DNA of 64,000 nt from Burkholderiales bacterium (GTDB lineage: Bacteria > Pseudomonadota > Gammaproteobacteria > Burkholderiales > Burkholderiaceae_C), in assembly GCA_016191525.1 (NCBI GenBank), contig JACPOK010000033.1, positions 372,001 to 436,000 on the forward strand. The letters are read 5' to 3'. Made by a program: the position numbers and the translations under genes. A model generated the notes under the pieces. That model saw only the letters and a program-made list of their open reading frames with translations. It did no database searches and was not told the origin of the DNA. Each line of letters begins with the position of its first letter. The stretch's first letter is position 1. Shown in pieces: positions 25,749 to 34,242 of the stretch.

Positions 25749-26147
25749 ATGTCCAAAGAACTCTACTGGCTCGCGCTGACGCTGGCGGCCTCCGCGCTGC
25801 TGATGTTCCCCTATGTGCTCAACCGCATCGCCGTCCGCGGCATGGCCGGCACGCTGGCCAACCCGGGGCCGGGCGACAAGCCGCTGGCCGCATGGGCGCA
25901 GCGCTGCCAGCGGGCCCATGCCAACGCCATTGAAAACCTGGTGGTGTTCGCGCCCGCGGCGCTGGCTGTCCATGTGCTGGCCAAGGGCGACCCGATGACG
26001 GCGACGGCCTGCGCCGTGTATTTCTTCGCCCGGCTGGTCCACTACCTGGCCTACACATTCGGCGTTCCCGGCGTGCGGACCCTGGCCTTTTTCGCCGGCT
26101 GGGGTTCCACCCTGGTGCTGATCGCGCGGGTGCTCGGCTGGCTCTAG
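25749..26147 (+). CDS. MAPEG-family membrane protein, copy 2
   Basis: A 132-residue four-helix membrane protein, the same length as copy 1 at 19772 and highly similar throughout (FPYVLNRIAVRG, RAHANAIENLVVFAPAAL, GVPGVRTLAFF). GGAGA lies upstream of the ATG. It stands alone between divergent Bug and convergent PBP genes, only 3 bp from the PBP stop, unlike copy 1, which heads a cluster. Confidence 0.87.
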   Translation: MSKELYWLALTLAASALLMFPYVLNRIAVRGMAGTLANPGPGDKPLAAWAQRCQRAHANAIENLVVFAPAALAVHVLAKGDPMTATACAVYFFARLVHYLAYTFGVPGVRTLAFFAGWGSTLVLIARVLGWL

Positions 26148-26150
26148 CCG

Positions 26151-28193
26151 CTACTGCAGGCCCCTGAACAGCCTGCCCAGAAACCCGCCCAGCGCCCTGA
26201 ACGGGTCGGGCATGCGCTGTTGCTGCTGTGCCTCGGGCCGCGGCTGGGGCCGCTGACGGGGAATGTCGAACTCCACCTGCGGGTCGATCCAGCGGCCGCG
26301 CAGCGCCTGCTGGAACACCTCGCCCACCATCGGCAGCGCGCTTCGGGCGCCCGGCCCCCAGCCGTCGCCCATGGTGATGGCGCTGTCGTTGAAGCCCACC
26401 CACGCGCCGGCCACCAGCTGCGGGTGCATGAGGATGAACCAGCCATCGGTGTTGTCCTGCGTGGTGCCGGTCTTGCCGGCCACGTCGGCCTGGATGCCGT
26501 AGCGTCCGCGGATGGCGGCGCCGGTGCCCTCGTCCACCACGCCGCGCATCACGTTCACCAGCTGCAGCGCCTGCGGGTGCGACATCGCCTGTTCAGGCAC
26601 CGAAGGCGCGAAAACCTGCAGCACCTTGCCCTGCCGGTCCTGCACCTGCGTCACCATCACCGGCAGGATGTAGCGCCCGCCGTTGGCGATGGAGCCGTAG
26701 GCCGCCACCATTTCGGCCAGGGTGACCGGGCTGGTACCCAGTGCGAGCGAAGGCACCTCGTCCAGCGTGCTCTGGCGCACGCCCATGGCACGGGCCAGCT
26801 GGGCCACGCGCTGCGGCCCCACCTTCATCATCAGCTGCGCGGTGATGGTGTTTTTCGAGAATGCCAGCCCGTCGCGCAGCGTCATCGGCGCACCGCTGGG
26901 CGGCGTGCCGTCGCGCGGGCTCCAGGTGCCGCCGCCGGGAATGCGCAAGACCATCTGCTGGTCGATCAGTTCGTCCTGCGGGCTCATGCCCAGCTCGAAG
27001 GCGGCGCCGTACACAAAGGGCTTGAACGTAGAGCCGGGCTGCCTGCGCGCCTGGCTGACGTGGTCGAACTGCTCCTGCGCGAAATCGCGGCTGCCCACCC
27101 AGGCCTGCACCTGGCCGCTGCGCGGGTCCAGCGCCATGAAGCCGGCCTGCAGCGCAACCTTGTCCTGGCCGCGCCTGCGCATGCGGTCGGCCAGCGGCTG
27201 CAGCGCATCAAGCTGGCGTGCGAGTGCCTGGTTGGCCGCCTTCTGCAGTCTGGAGTTGAGCGTGGTGCGCACCACCAGCCCGTCGGAATAGATGTTCAGG
27301 CCGCGCGCGTCGGCCCAGGCAATCAGCCATTTCTTGACCCACTGCGCCACGTGCGGCGCCGGGCCGGTTTCCACGTCCTGCCGTTCGAAATCCAGCTTCA
27401 GCGGCTGCCTGGCCAGCACCACGGCCCGCGCCGCGTCCAGCTTGCCGTGCTTGACCATCTGGGCCAGCACCACATTGCGCCGCTCGCGCGAACGCTCGGG
27501 GTTCTGCACCGGGTTGTAGTAGCTGGTGCCCTTGAGCATGCCGATCAGCGTGGCCCCCTCCTGCACGTTCAGCTGGCCGGCGGACTTGTCGAAATAGGTG
27601 CGGGCCGCCATCTCGATGCCGAAGGCGTTATAGAGGAACGGCACCGTGTTGAGGTAGGTCTCCAGGATCTCGTCCTTGGAGTAGAGCGCCTCGATCTTCA
27701 GCGCCGTCAGCGCCTCCTTCGCCTTGCGGTTGATGCTGATGGAGCGGCCGATCTCCTCCGGGTAGAGGTTGCGCGCCAGCTGCTGCGTGAGCGTGGAGCC
27801 GCCCTGCACTTCGCCGCGCAGCGTGCTGAACACCGCAGCGGCGGTGCGCCGGACATCAATGCCATGGTGGCTGTAGAAGCGGTGGTCTTCGGTGGCGATC
27901 AGCGCGTCCACCACACCGGACGAAATGCTCTTGAGCGGCACCCACTGCCGGTTGAGCCGCCTGAACTCGGCCAGCACCACGCCGTCGGCCGACATCACCG
28001 CCGACGGCACTTCCGACTTGGCCTTGCGCAGGTCGGCAATGCCGGGCGTGAAAGGCAGGAGCAGCAACACGTACAGCAGCACCAGCCCGGGCAGGACAAG
28101 CGACGCGCGCCAGGGGTGCAGGCGCGCCAGCACCCACAGGCGGCGTAGTAAAACAGCCGCCCTGTCGCGGGCACTGATGAGTTGCGGTGGCAT
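26151..28193 (-). CDS. Class A penicillin-binding protein (PBP1A-like), copy 2
   Basis: A 680-residue bifunctional murein synthase, paralogue of the protein at 4620-7076. One transmembrane helix (~28-50); GT51 domain with Glu102 in TEDHRFYSHHG and QGGSTLTQQLARN; transpeptidase with Ser388-x-x-Lys391 (GSTFKPF), SKN in AFSKNTIT and KTG in VAGKTGTTQDNTDGWF. It lacks the long QVI-repeat tail of copy 1 and ends with a short Gln/Pro/Arg-rich segment. Many stretches are identical in the two, so this is an old duplication with divergent tails. Confidence 0.92.
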   Translation of the reverse strand: MPPQLISARDRAAVLLRRLWVLARLHPWRASLVLPGLVLLYVLLLLPFTPGIADLRKAKSEVPSAVMSADGVVLAEFRRLNRQWVPLKSISSGVVDALIATEDHRFYSHHGIDVRRTAAAVFSTLRGEVQGGSTLTQQLARNLYPEEIGRSISINRKAKEALTALKIEALYSKDEILETYLNTVPFLYNAFGIEMAARTYFDKSAGQLNVQEGATLIGMLKGTSYYNPVQNPERSRERRNVVLAQMVKHGKLDAARAVVLARQPLKLDFERQDVETGPAPHVAQWVKKWLIAWADARGLNIYSDGLVVRTTLNSRLQKAANQALARQLDALQPLADRMRRRGQDKVALQAGFMALDPRSGQVQAWVGSRDFAQEQFDHVSQARRQPGSTFKPFVYGAAFELGMSPQDELIDQQMVLRIPGGGTWSPRDGTPPSGAPMTLRDGLAFSKNTITAQLMMKVGPQRVAQLARAMGVRQSTLDEVPSLALGTSPVTLAEMVAAYGSIANGGRYILPVMVTQVQDRQGKVLQVFAPSVPEQAMSHPQALQLVNVMRGVVDEGTGAAIRGRYGIQADVAGKTGTTQDNTDGWFILMHPQLVAGAWVGFNDSAITMGDGWGPGARSALPMVGEVFQQALRGRWIDPQVEFDIPRQRPQPRPEAQQQQRMPDPFRALGGFLGRLFRGLQ

Positions 28194-28245
28194 GCACCGA
28201 CTCTACTGCCGGGCTGGCAGCGCGGCTGTAGGACTCCGGCTTGCG

Positions 28246-28728
28246 CTACGCGTGATGCGTGCGGAACTGTTGCAGCAGGTTTTCCAGGGCGCTGATGCCG
28301 CCCCTGAGCCGGTCGTCCGCGTCGGGCGGAACCTCGCCGTCGGGCGTCAGGTGGTCAGCAACTTCCGGCAGGATCTCGGCCATGCCGCTGGCGACCTCCT
28401 GCCGGTCCATGCCCAGCTGCTGTGACAGGCGCGACAGCTCGTCCATGCCCACAACGTCGTGCACGGCGGTATCCGTCAGCGGCTGGTTGGGGCCCGGCTG
28501 CAGCCATGAATTCGCCTGCTTCGTGTAGCCCTTCTGCCTGAACTTGTCGAGCACCGCGCCGATGCCGCCACTGCGCTGCACCCATTGCATGGCCAGCGGC
28601 AGCAGCATGGTGACCAGCGTGCCGGCCCCGCCGCCGCCAAAGGGCGAGCGGCCCGCGCCAAAGGGCGACTGCTGGCGCCCACGGCCCAGCACCCCGCCAA
28701 GAATCTGCCCCAGTATTGCGTTCGCCAT
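28246..28728 (-). CDS. DUF937/YidB-family protein
   Basis: A 160-residue protein with an N-terminal helix (MANAILGQILGGVLGRG), a Gly/Pro/Phe linker, a hydrophobic helix (TLVTMLLPLAMQWVQRSGGIGAVL) and the YidB signature FRQKGYTKQANSWLQPGPNQPLT, DLSRLSQQLGM-type helix and LPEVADHLTPDG. The family is widespread and uncharacterised. ATG 28728 was chosen; codons upstream are not conserved-looking. Confidence 0.82.
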   Translation of the reverse strand: MANAILGQILGGVLGRGRQQSPFGAGRSPFGGGGAGTLVTMLLPLAMQWVQRSGGIGAVLDKFRQKGYTKQANSWLQPGPNQPLTDTAVHDVVGMDELSRLSQQLGMDRQEVASGMAEILPEVADHLTPDGEVPPDADDRLRGGISALENLLQQFRTHHA

Positions 28729-28880
28729 TGTCTTGCTCCAGTAGTGGTTTGATCGCTCCACGTTAGGCCCGGCCCGCGCCCCGCAACGTAGTCCGGCATC
28801 GCCAAAAGCGTGCGCCTCCTACGCCTGCTGGACGCACGCGCCGACGCCCTTGCGCAGGCGCGGCGCGCAGCATCCTCCCA

Positions 28881-30161
28881 ATGAGCGAATTCCTGGAACC
28901 CGGCCCGCCCCTGTATACGGCCCTGGTCGTCGGCTTTATTGCCGTGCTGATCCTGATCATCTGGTCCACCAAGCACCATGTGGCCCCGAAGCTGAAGGTC
29001 GACTGCGATTTTCCCGTCGACAAGCTCATCCCTTCGCTCGCCGGCCTCACCCTGGGAACGGCGGTGACCGGCAACGGCGTCGAGGTGCTGGTCAACGGCA
29101 AGTTCTTCGACGTCATGCTGCAGAGCATCGCCGCGGCAACACAGTCGGTTCACTTCGAAACCTTCCTGTGGAAGGAAGGCGCGCTGGGCCAGCGCCTTGC
29201 CGACGCGCTATGCGCGCAGGCGCGAGCGGGGCGGCAGGTACGGGTGATGCTGGACGCCAACGGCTCGCGCAAGATGGGCAAGCAGGCACTCAGGCAGATG
29301 CAGGCCGCAGGCTGCACGGTGAAGTTCTTCCACAAATGGTCGGTGCGCAACCTGGGCGTGATGAACAACCGCGACCACCGCAAGATGGTGATCATCGACG
29401 GGCGCGAAGCCTTTGTCGGCGGCCACTGCATCGTGGACAGCTGGTTGGGCGAGGCGCAGGACAAGGAACACTACGGCGACGTCAGCGTGCGGCTGCACGG
29501 CCCCATCGTGCACAGCATCCAGTCGGCGTTCAGCGAGCACTGGACCGGCCAGACCGGCGAGCTGTTCCTGGGCGACGACACCTTTCCCGCACTGGCGCCG
29601 GCGGGCGACATCATCATCCACGCCGCGTTTGCGGCGCCCGAACGCTCCGCTCCCGCTGTGAAGATCCTGCACCACACCGCGATCTGCGTGGCGCGCAAGC
29701 GCATCTGGATCCAGAACCCCTACTTCATCCCGGAGCCCGAAGCCATTGACGCCTTCGGCCAGGCCGTCAAGCGCGGCGTGGACGTGCGGGTGCTGATGCC
29801 TTCCACCTCCGGCTCCGACAACCCCATGGTGCAGCACGCCGGCCACCGCAACTTCGAGAAGCTGCTGCGCAACGGCGTGCGCCTGTTCGAATACCCGCAC
29901 ACCCTGCTGCACCAGAAGATCATGACGGTGGACGGCAAATGGAGCGCCATCGGCTCCGCCAACTTCGACGACCGCTCGTTCGAGACCAACGACGAGATCA
30001 CGCTGGGCATCCTGGACGAAGGCGTCACCGGCGAGCTGGACGCCCTGTTTGAAAAATACGTGGGGAAAGCCAGCGAGATCGAGCTGGAGAAATGGCGCAA
30101 GCGCAACCCGCTGCTGAAGCTGCGCGACCAGGTGTTCTACATGTTCAACGAGATGCTCTGA
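28881..30161 (+). CDS. Cardiolipin synthase-like phospholipase D protein
   Basis: A 426-residue protein with one N-terminal transmembrane helix (YTALVVGFIAVLILIIW) and two PLD/HKD motifs: NNRDHRKMVIIDGREAFVGG (~residues 154-173) and LLHQKIMTVDGKWSAIGSANFDDRS (~343-367). Together they form the phosphatidyl-transfer site, so the enzyme probably joins phosphatidylglycerol molecules to make cardiolipin (ClsB-like). Divergent from the DUF937 gene across 152 bp and convergent with the siderophore-interacting protein gene 3 bp away. Confidence 0.88.
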   Translation: MSEFLEPGPPLYTALVVGFIAVLILIIWSTKHHVAPKLKVDCDFPVDKLIPSLAGLTLGTAVTGNGVEVLVNGKFFDVMLQSIAAATQSVHFETFLWKEGALGQRLADALCAQARAGRQVRVMLDANGSRKMGKQALRQMQAAGCTVKFFHKWSVRNLGVMNNRDHRKMVIIDGREAFVGGHCIVDSWLGEAQDKEHYGDVSVRLHGPIVHSIQSAFSEHWTGQTGELFLGDDTFPALAPAGDIIIHAAFAAPERSAPAVKILHHTAICVARKRIWIQNPYFIPEPEAIDAFGQAVKRGVDVRVLMPSTSGSDNPMVQHAGHRNFEKLLRNGVRLFEYPHTLLHQKIMTVDGKWSAIGSANFDDRSFETNDEITLGILDEGVTGELDALFEKYVGKASEIELEKWRKRNPLLKLRDQVFYMFNEML

Positions 30162-30164
30162 ACT

Positions 30165-30905
30165 TCAGCCTTCCAGGTTTTCGTGGTGCGCGATGGCGCC
30201 GCGTTTCCAGTAGGCAGCAGCGCGGATGGCGTGGCGGCTGTGCCCCTTCTCCTCGACCAGCACACGCCGCAGCGCGGCCATCTCGCCCGCTTCGCCGGCG
30301 CACCACGCATAGCCCTCGCCTGCAGGCAGTTCCAGTGCCCGGACGGCATCCACCAGGCTTTGGCCATGCTCCAGCCACTGCACGTTCAGTGCCGCCGCGG
30401 TCTGGAAGTCGCGGCGGTCGGCCGCGTCATCCAGTCGCATCACCACGATCGCGCGTGCACCAGCGGGCAGCTCTTCGAGCCGGCGGGCGATGGCCGGCAG
30501 CGCGGTTTCATCGCCGGCCAACAGGTGCCAGCCGTAATCCAGCGGGATGATGAAGGATCCCCTCGGCCCGCCGATGGTGACGCGCTGGCCAGGCTGCGCC
30601 TGCGCTGCCCAGTCGGCCGCCGGCCCGTCGCCATGCAGCGCGAATTCCAGCGTCAACTCACCTGCGGCGGCGTCGTAACGGCGCGGTGTGTAGTCGCGCA
30701 TCACCGGGCTTTCGCTCCCGGCATCGAGGATCAGCTTCAGATGGTCGTCGAACGAGGCGCTGATGAAGCCGGCCAGCGTTTCCCCGGCCAGGGTCACGGC
30801 GCGGAAATTCGGGCTGACCGCCTCGACGCGGACGACTTGCAGCTCGCGGCGGCGGGTTTCGTGGCGCACACGTTGTACGCGGGTAACGGGAATGGCTGTA
30901 TCCAT
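30165..30905 (-). CDS. Siderophore-interacting protein (ViuB-type ferric-siderophore reductase)
   Basis: A 246-residue flavoprotein. The FAD-binding motif is RDYTPRRYD, the FAD phosphate site GGPRGSF, the NAD(P)-domain start AGDETALPAIARRLEEL, and the family-specific end is CAGEAGEMAALRRVL ... AAYWKRG. It releases iron from imported siderophores by reduction in the cytoplasm. A TTGACA/CATGAT promoter lies in the divergent MarR gene, overlapping a palindrome. Confidence 0.9.
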   Translation of the reverse strand: MDTAIPVTRVQRVRHETRRRELQVVRVEAVSPNFRAVTLAGETLAGFISASFDDHLKLILDAGSESPVMRDYTPRRYDAAAGELTLEFALHGDGPAADWAAQAQPGQRVTIGGPRGSFIIPLDYGWHLLAGDETALPAIARRLEELPAGARAIVVMRLDDAADRRDFQTAAALNVQWLEHGQSLVDAVRALELPAGEGYAWCAGEAGEMAALRRVLVEEKGHSRHAIRAAAYWKRGAIAHHENLEG

Positions 30906-30926
30906 GGCGTGGCAATGCTGATTGAT

Positions 30927-30969
30927 TGATAATGTCCCCTATCATGCACAAACCAGATGACAATGTCAA
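30927..30969 (-). promoter_or_regulatory. Promoter of siderophore-interacting protein gene with overlapping palindrome
   Basis: On the minus strand, -35 TTGACA (30964-30969), 17-bp spacer, -10 CATGAT (30941-30946). An inverted repeat TGATA-N8-TATCA (30927-30944) overlaps the -10, and also the candidate starts of the MarR gene. This is where a MarR dimer would be expected to block both genes. Confidence 0.5.
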
Positions 30970-31405
30970 CCATGAGGGCGCGACCGCGGAAACCGACGTG
31001 CTCGAACTGGTGCACTCGGTCATGCACAGCTACCGCTCGCTGCAGTACCGGCTGCTGCGGGACGGCCCGCACGACATCACCCACATGGACGGCAAGGTGC
31101 TGGGCTACTTCGGCCGCCATCCGGGCGCCACGCAAAGCGACCTGTCGCAGCACACCGGGCGTGACAAGGCGCAACTGGCGCGCCTGATCAAGGGGCTGCG
31201 GGAGCAGGGCCTGCTGCAGGGCGAGGCTGACGCCACTGACAAGCGCAATGTGCGGCTGTCCCTCACCGACGATGGCCGTGCGGTGCAGCGCGCGCTGCAG
31301 CAGCAGGGCCGGCGGCTGGGCAAGCAGGCCGTGGCAGGCCTGAATGACGCGGAGCGCGCGCAGCTGGCAAGCCTGCTGCAGCGCGTGAAGGCCAACCTGG
31401 GCTGA
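30932..31405 (+). CDS. MarR-family transcriptional regulator
   Basis: A 157-residue winged-helix regulator: helix SVMHSYRSLQYRLLRDGPHDITHMDGKVLGYFGRHPGATQSDLSQHTGRDKAQLARLIKGLREQGLL is the MarR HTH (shown in pieces: TQSDLSQHTG and KAQLARLIKGL), followed by the wing with DATDKRNVRLSLTDDG. It is divergent from the siderophore-interacting protein gene, 26 bp apart, so it most likely represses that gene and itself. ATG 30932 is used; 30944 is an alternative that would free the palindrome. Confidence 0.87.
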   Translation: MSPIMHKPDDNVNHEGATAETDVLELVHSVMHSYRSLQYRLLRDGPHDITHMDGKVLGYFGRHPGATQSDLSQHTGRDKAQLARLIKGLREQGLLQGEADATDKRNVRLSLTDDGRAVQRALQQQGRRLGKQAVAGLNDAERAQLASLLQRVKANLG

Positions 31406-31408
31406 AGC

Positions 31409-32386
31409 TCAGTCCAGGGGCTTGATGTCCAGCTCCTGCGCCAGCTTGACCCATTGGCTGGCGTCGCCTTCCACCTTGCGCTTCATCTCCACCGGGCCGG
31501 CCGTGGCAACGTCCATGGCCATGCCGGTCAGCCGCTCCCGCACGTCGGGCATGCGCAGCACCTGCTCCATCGCGGCGGCCAGCTTGTCCACCACGGACCG
31601 GGGCATGTTGGCCGGGCCCATGATGCCGAACCACTGCTCATAGTCCATGCCGTTCACGCCCAGCTCGGCAAAGGTGGGCACATCGGGGAAATCGGGGTTG
31701 CGCCTGCTGCCGGTGACAGCCAGCGCGCGCAGCTTGCCGGTCTTGACCTGGCCGCCGGCGCTGGCCATGGTGGTGATCATCACGTTGACCTGGCCGCTCA
31801 TCAAATCGATCATCGCCGGCGACGAGCCACGGTAAGGCACGCTGACGAACTGCAGGCCGGTGCGGGCGCGGAACAGGTCCACCACCACGCTGCCCGTGCC
31901 CGCGATGGCCATGGTCATCTTGCCGGGCTGCGCGCGGGCGAACGCCAGTGCGTCCTGCGCCGTCTTCGCTTCGAAGCCGGGATACGAAACCAGGAAAGCC
32001 GGCGAGCGGCCGATCAGCGACACGGGCGTGAAGTCCCTCACCGCGTCGTAAGGCATCTTGCGCGTGTAGATCGGGGTGCTGGTGTGGAACACGTCCACCA
32101 GCACCAGCGTGTAGCCGTCCGGTGCCGACTTGGCGACGAAATCGGCGCCAATCATGCCGCCCGCGCCGCCCTTGTTCTCCACCACCACGGTCTGCTTGAG
32201 CACGCCGCCCAGCTTATCGGCGATCTGGCGGCCGATGCCGTCCGAGCTGCCGCCCGCCGGGAACGGGATGACCAGCCTGATTGGCTTGGCGGGATAGTCC
32301 TGTGCCAGCGCGGCGCCGCCCGCGAGCGAGAGCGCGCAGGCCAGCGCCAGGGTGAGGGACTTGCGGCGGGTATGTAGGTGGGTCAT
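31409..32386 (-). CDS. Bug/TctC-type tripartite tricarboxylate transporter receptor, copy 2
   Basis: A 325-residue periplasmic receptor with signal peptide (RRKSLTLALACALSLAGGAALAQ) and the Bug pattern: YPAKPIRLVIPFPAGGSSDGIGRQ, VENKGGAGGMIGADFVAK, YRGSSPAMIDLMSGQVNVM and FPDVPTFAELGVNGMDYEQW. Only moderately similar to copy 1, so probably a different ligand. No transporter partner is near. ATG 32386 was chosen because the signal peptide starts there. Confidence 0.92.
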   Translation of the reverse strand: MTHLHTRRKSLTLALACALSLAGGAALAQDYPAKPIRLVIPFPAGGSSDGIGRQIADKLGGVLKQTVVVENKGGAGGMIGADFVAKSAPDGYTLVLVDVFHTSTPIYTRKMPYDAVRDFTPVSLIGRSPAFLVSYPGFEAKTAQDALAFARAQPGKMTMAIAGTGSVVVDLFRARTGLQFVSVPYRGSSPAMIDLMSGQVNVMITTMASAGGQVKTGKLRALAVTGSRRNPDFPDVPTFAELGVNGMDYEQWFGIMGPANMPRSVVDKLAAAMEQVLRMPDVRERLTGMAMDVATAGPVEMKRKVEGDASQWVKLAQELDIKPLD

Positions 32387-32443
32387 GCAGCCATTCTTGC
32401 AGCAGGCACCGCCCTCCCCATCCGCGTATTCCCCCATCACTCC

Positions 32444-33109
32444 TTACTTCTTTTGCCCCAGCAGGCTGAAGCCGTGCACCCAATGCCCGGTGCGCACGCC
32501 GTAGGTGATCCAAAGCATGGCCAGCGGTTCGATCAGGCGGCTGGCAGTGATGTCGCCCATGTCGATGGGCTTGCGCCAGCCGAACCCTTCCAGCACGCGG
32601 CCCACGTCGCGCTTGGCGGCTTCGTCGTTGCCGGCGATGAACATGTCGGGCACGCCATCGGGCAGCTTGGGGTTGACCATGTGCGCGGCGGTGATGATGT
32701 TGAAGGCCTTCACCACCTTCGCTTCGGGCAGCAGGCGCTGCACCGCTTCGCCGGCTGAATCGGTAAAGCCCACAGCCATGACCGGGGCGCCGGTGGACCA
32801 GTCCAGCGGGTTGCTGGGGTCGATCACCAGCTTGCCGGCCAGGTTGGGCGCGCCCGCGGCCTGCAGGCCTTCCTGCAGGGCCGCATAAGGCAGGGCCACC
32901 ACGGCGATGCTGGCAGCCCGGGCTGCTTCGGCGAACGACGCGGCCGTTGCCCCCGGTACCGCGGCCAGGGCCTCACGCGTCTTGGCGCCTTCGGCATCCC
33001 GGGTGCCGAACACCACGCGAAGCCCCATGCCGGCAAAGCCCCTGGCAAGCGCGACGCCCACCACGCCGTTGCCCAGGATGGCCACGGTCTGTTGTTGCTG
33101 GTTGCTCAT
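32444..33109 (-). CDS. NAD(P)-binding F420-reductase-like protein
   Basis: A 221-residue Rossmann protein similar to NADPH-dependent F420 reductases: VAILGNGVVGVALARGFAGMGLRVVFGTRD at the N-terminus, VVALPYAALQE, VIDPSNPLDW, and VVKAFNIITAAHM with MFIAGNDEAAKRDVGRVLEGFGW. In organisms without F420 such proteins use NADP(H) on unknown substrates. GAGGAAATCG precedes the ATG at 33109. It is divergent from a LysR regulator 112 bp away, which is probably its activator. Confidence 0.82.
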   Translation of the reverse strand: MSNQQQQTVAILGNGVVGVALARGFAGMGLRVVFGTRDAEGAKTREALAAVPGATAASFAEAARAASIAVVALPYAALQEGLQAAGAPNLAGKLVIDPSNPLDWSTGAPVMAVGFTDSAGEAVQRLLPEAKVVKAFNIITAAHMVNPKLPDGVPDMFIAGNDEAAKRDVGRVLEGFGWRKPIDMGDITASRLIEPLAMLWITYGVRTGHWVHGFSLLGQKK

Positions 33110-33221
33110 GATCGATTTCCTCTTTGGTTGGTTGCGATGGGTGAAGTCTGGGCGCGGCGGCCCACAAAGGGAATGCTCCCAATGCTCCGTACATTCACAA
33201 CTCAAGGTTTAGAATAGAAAA

Positions 33222-34172
33222 ATGGATGCCACACAGAGAGTCCGCGCCATGCTGTCCTTCGTGCAGGCGGCCGACCACGGCAGCTTCGCCGGCGCCGCCC
33301 GCGCGCTGGGCATCTCGCCCGCCGCGGTGGGCAAGAACGTGGCCGGGCTGGAAGGCGCCCTGGGCGTGCGGCTGATGAACCGCAGCACCCGCAGCCTGCA
33401 GCTCACCGGCGAAGGCAGCGCCTTTCTCGAGCGGGCGCGCGAAGCCATCGCCGCGCTGGACCTGGCCATCGACACGGTGGCCGCGCAGCGCGCCCAGCCG
33501 GCCGGCCGGGTGCGCATCTCCACCAGCGGCGCCTTCGGCCACCAGCACCTGCTGCCGTTGCTGCCGGGTCTGGTGGCGAAGCACCCGCTGATCACGCCCG
33601 AGGTGGACTTCGACGACCGGCAGGTGGACGTGGTGCGCGACGGCTACGACATCGCGCTGCGCGGCGGCAACCTGGCCGACAGCAGCCTGGTGTCGCGCCA
33701 CATCTGCGACCTGCTGATCGTGCTGGTCGCCTCGCCCGCCTACCTGCGCAAGCACGGCACGCCGGCCCGGCCGGCCGACCTGGCGCGGCACCGGCTGATT
33801 TCCATCCGCTACCTCAACGGCCAGACCTCGCGCTGGAGCCTGCGCCGGGGCCGCGGCGGCGCGCTGGAAGACTGGCTGCCCGAGCCGGCGGCCCTCACCG
33901 TCAGCGACCCGATGGCCGCCGTGGAAGCGGCTGCCGCCGGCATGGGCATTGCGCAAGGCGGCGCGCACCATGCCTGGCCCTACCTGCAGTCGGGCAAGCT
34001 GAAGGTGGTGCTGGCCGGGCACCACGACAGCGGCCGGCGGGCAATGGCGCTGCAGTACCCGCACCGGGCGCTGGTGGCGCCGCGGGTCAAGGCCACGGTG
34101 GACTACCTGCTGGAGCGGCTGAAGGCCGACCCGGCACTGCAGCTCACGCCGGCCAAATTGAAAAATTTCTGA
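33222..34172 (+). CDS. LysR-family transcriptional regulator
   Basis: A 316-residue LTTR: N-terminal winged HTH (MLSFVQAADHGSFAGAARALGISPAAVGKNVAGLEGALGVRLMNRSTRSLQLT, read in pieces) and a periplasmic-binding-like effector domain from ~90. The C-terminal RRAMALQYPHRALVAPRVKATVDYLLERL is characteristic of the large CrgA-like LTTR group. It is divergent from the F420-reductase-like gene. A TAGAAT -10-like element lies at 33210-33215. Confidence 0.92.
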   Translation: MDATQRVRAMLSFVQAADHGSFAGAARALGISPAAVGKNVAGLEGALGVRLMNRSTRSLQLTGEGSAFLERAREAIAALDLAIDTVAAQRAQPAGRVRISTSGAFGHQHLLPLLPGLVAKHPLITPEVDFDDRQVDVVRDGYDIALRGGNLADSSLVSRHICDLLIVLVASPAYLRKHGTPARPADLARHRLISIRYLNGQTSRWSLRRGRGGALEDWLPEPAALTVSDPMAAVEAAAAGMGIAQGGAHHAWPYLQSGKLKVVLAGHHDSGRRAMALQYPHRALVAPRVKATVDYLLERLKADPALQLTPAKLKNF

Positions 34173-34242
34173 AAAGAAAAAGAATCCTTTTGCCGGCGGG
34201 GCGCTGGGGTACATTCGCTGGCTCAGCAGCACAGGAACAGAG

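Noticed and set aside
26220-28148. A 642-codon plus-strand frame opposite PBP copy 2
   Set aside because: Same kind of antisense frame; its similarity to the frame opposite PBP copy 1 only reflects similarity of the two PBP genes.
34178-34195. AAAAG-aatc-CTTTT hairpin after the LysR gene as a terminator
   Set aside because: The stem is short and all A-T except one pair, and no T-run follows; too weak to annotate.
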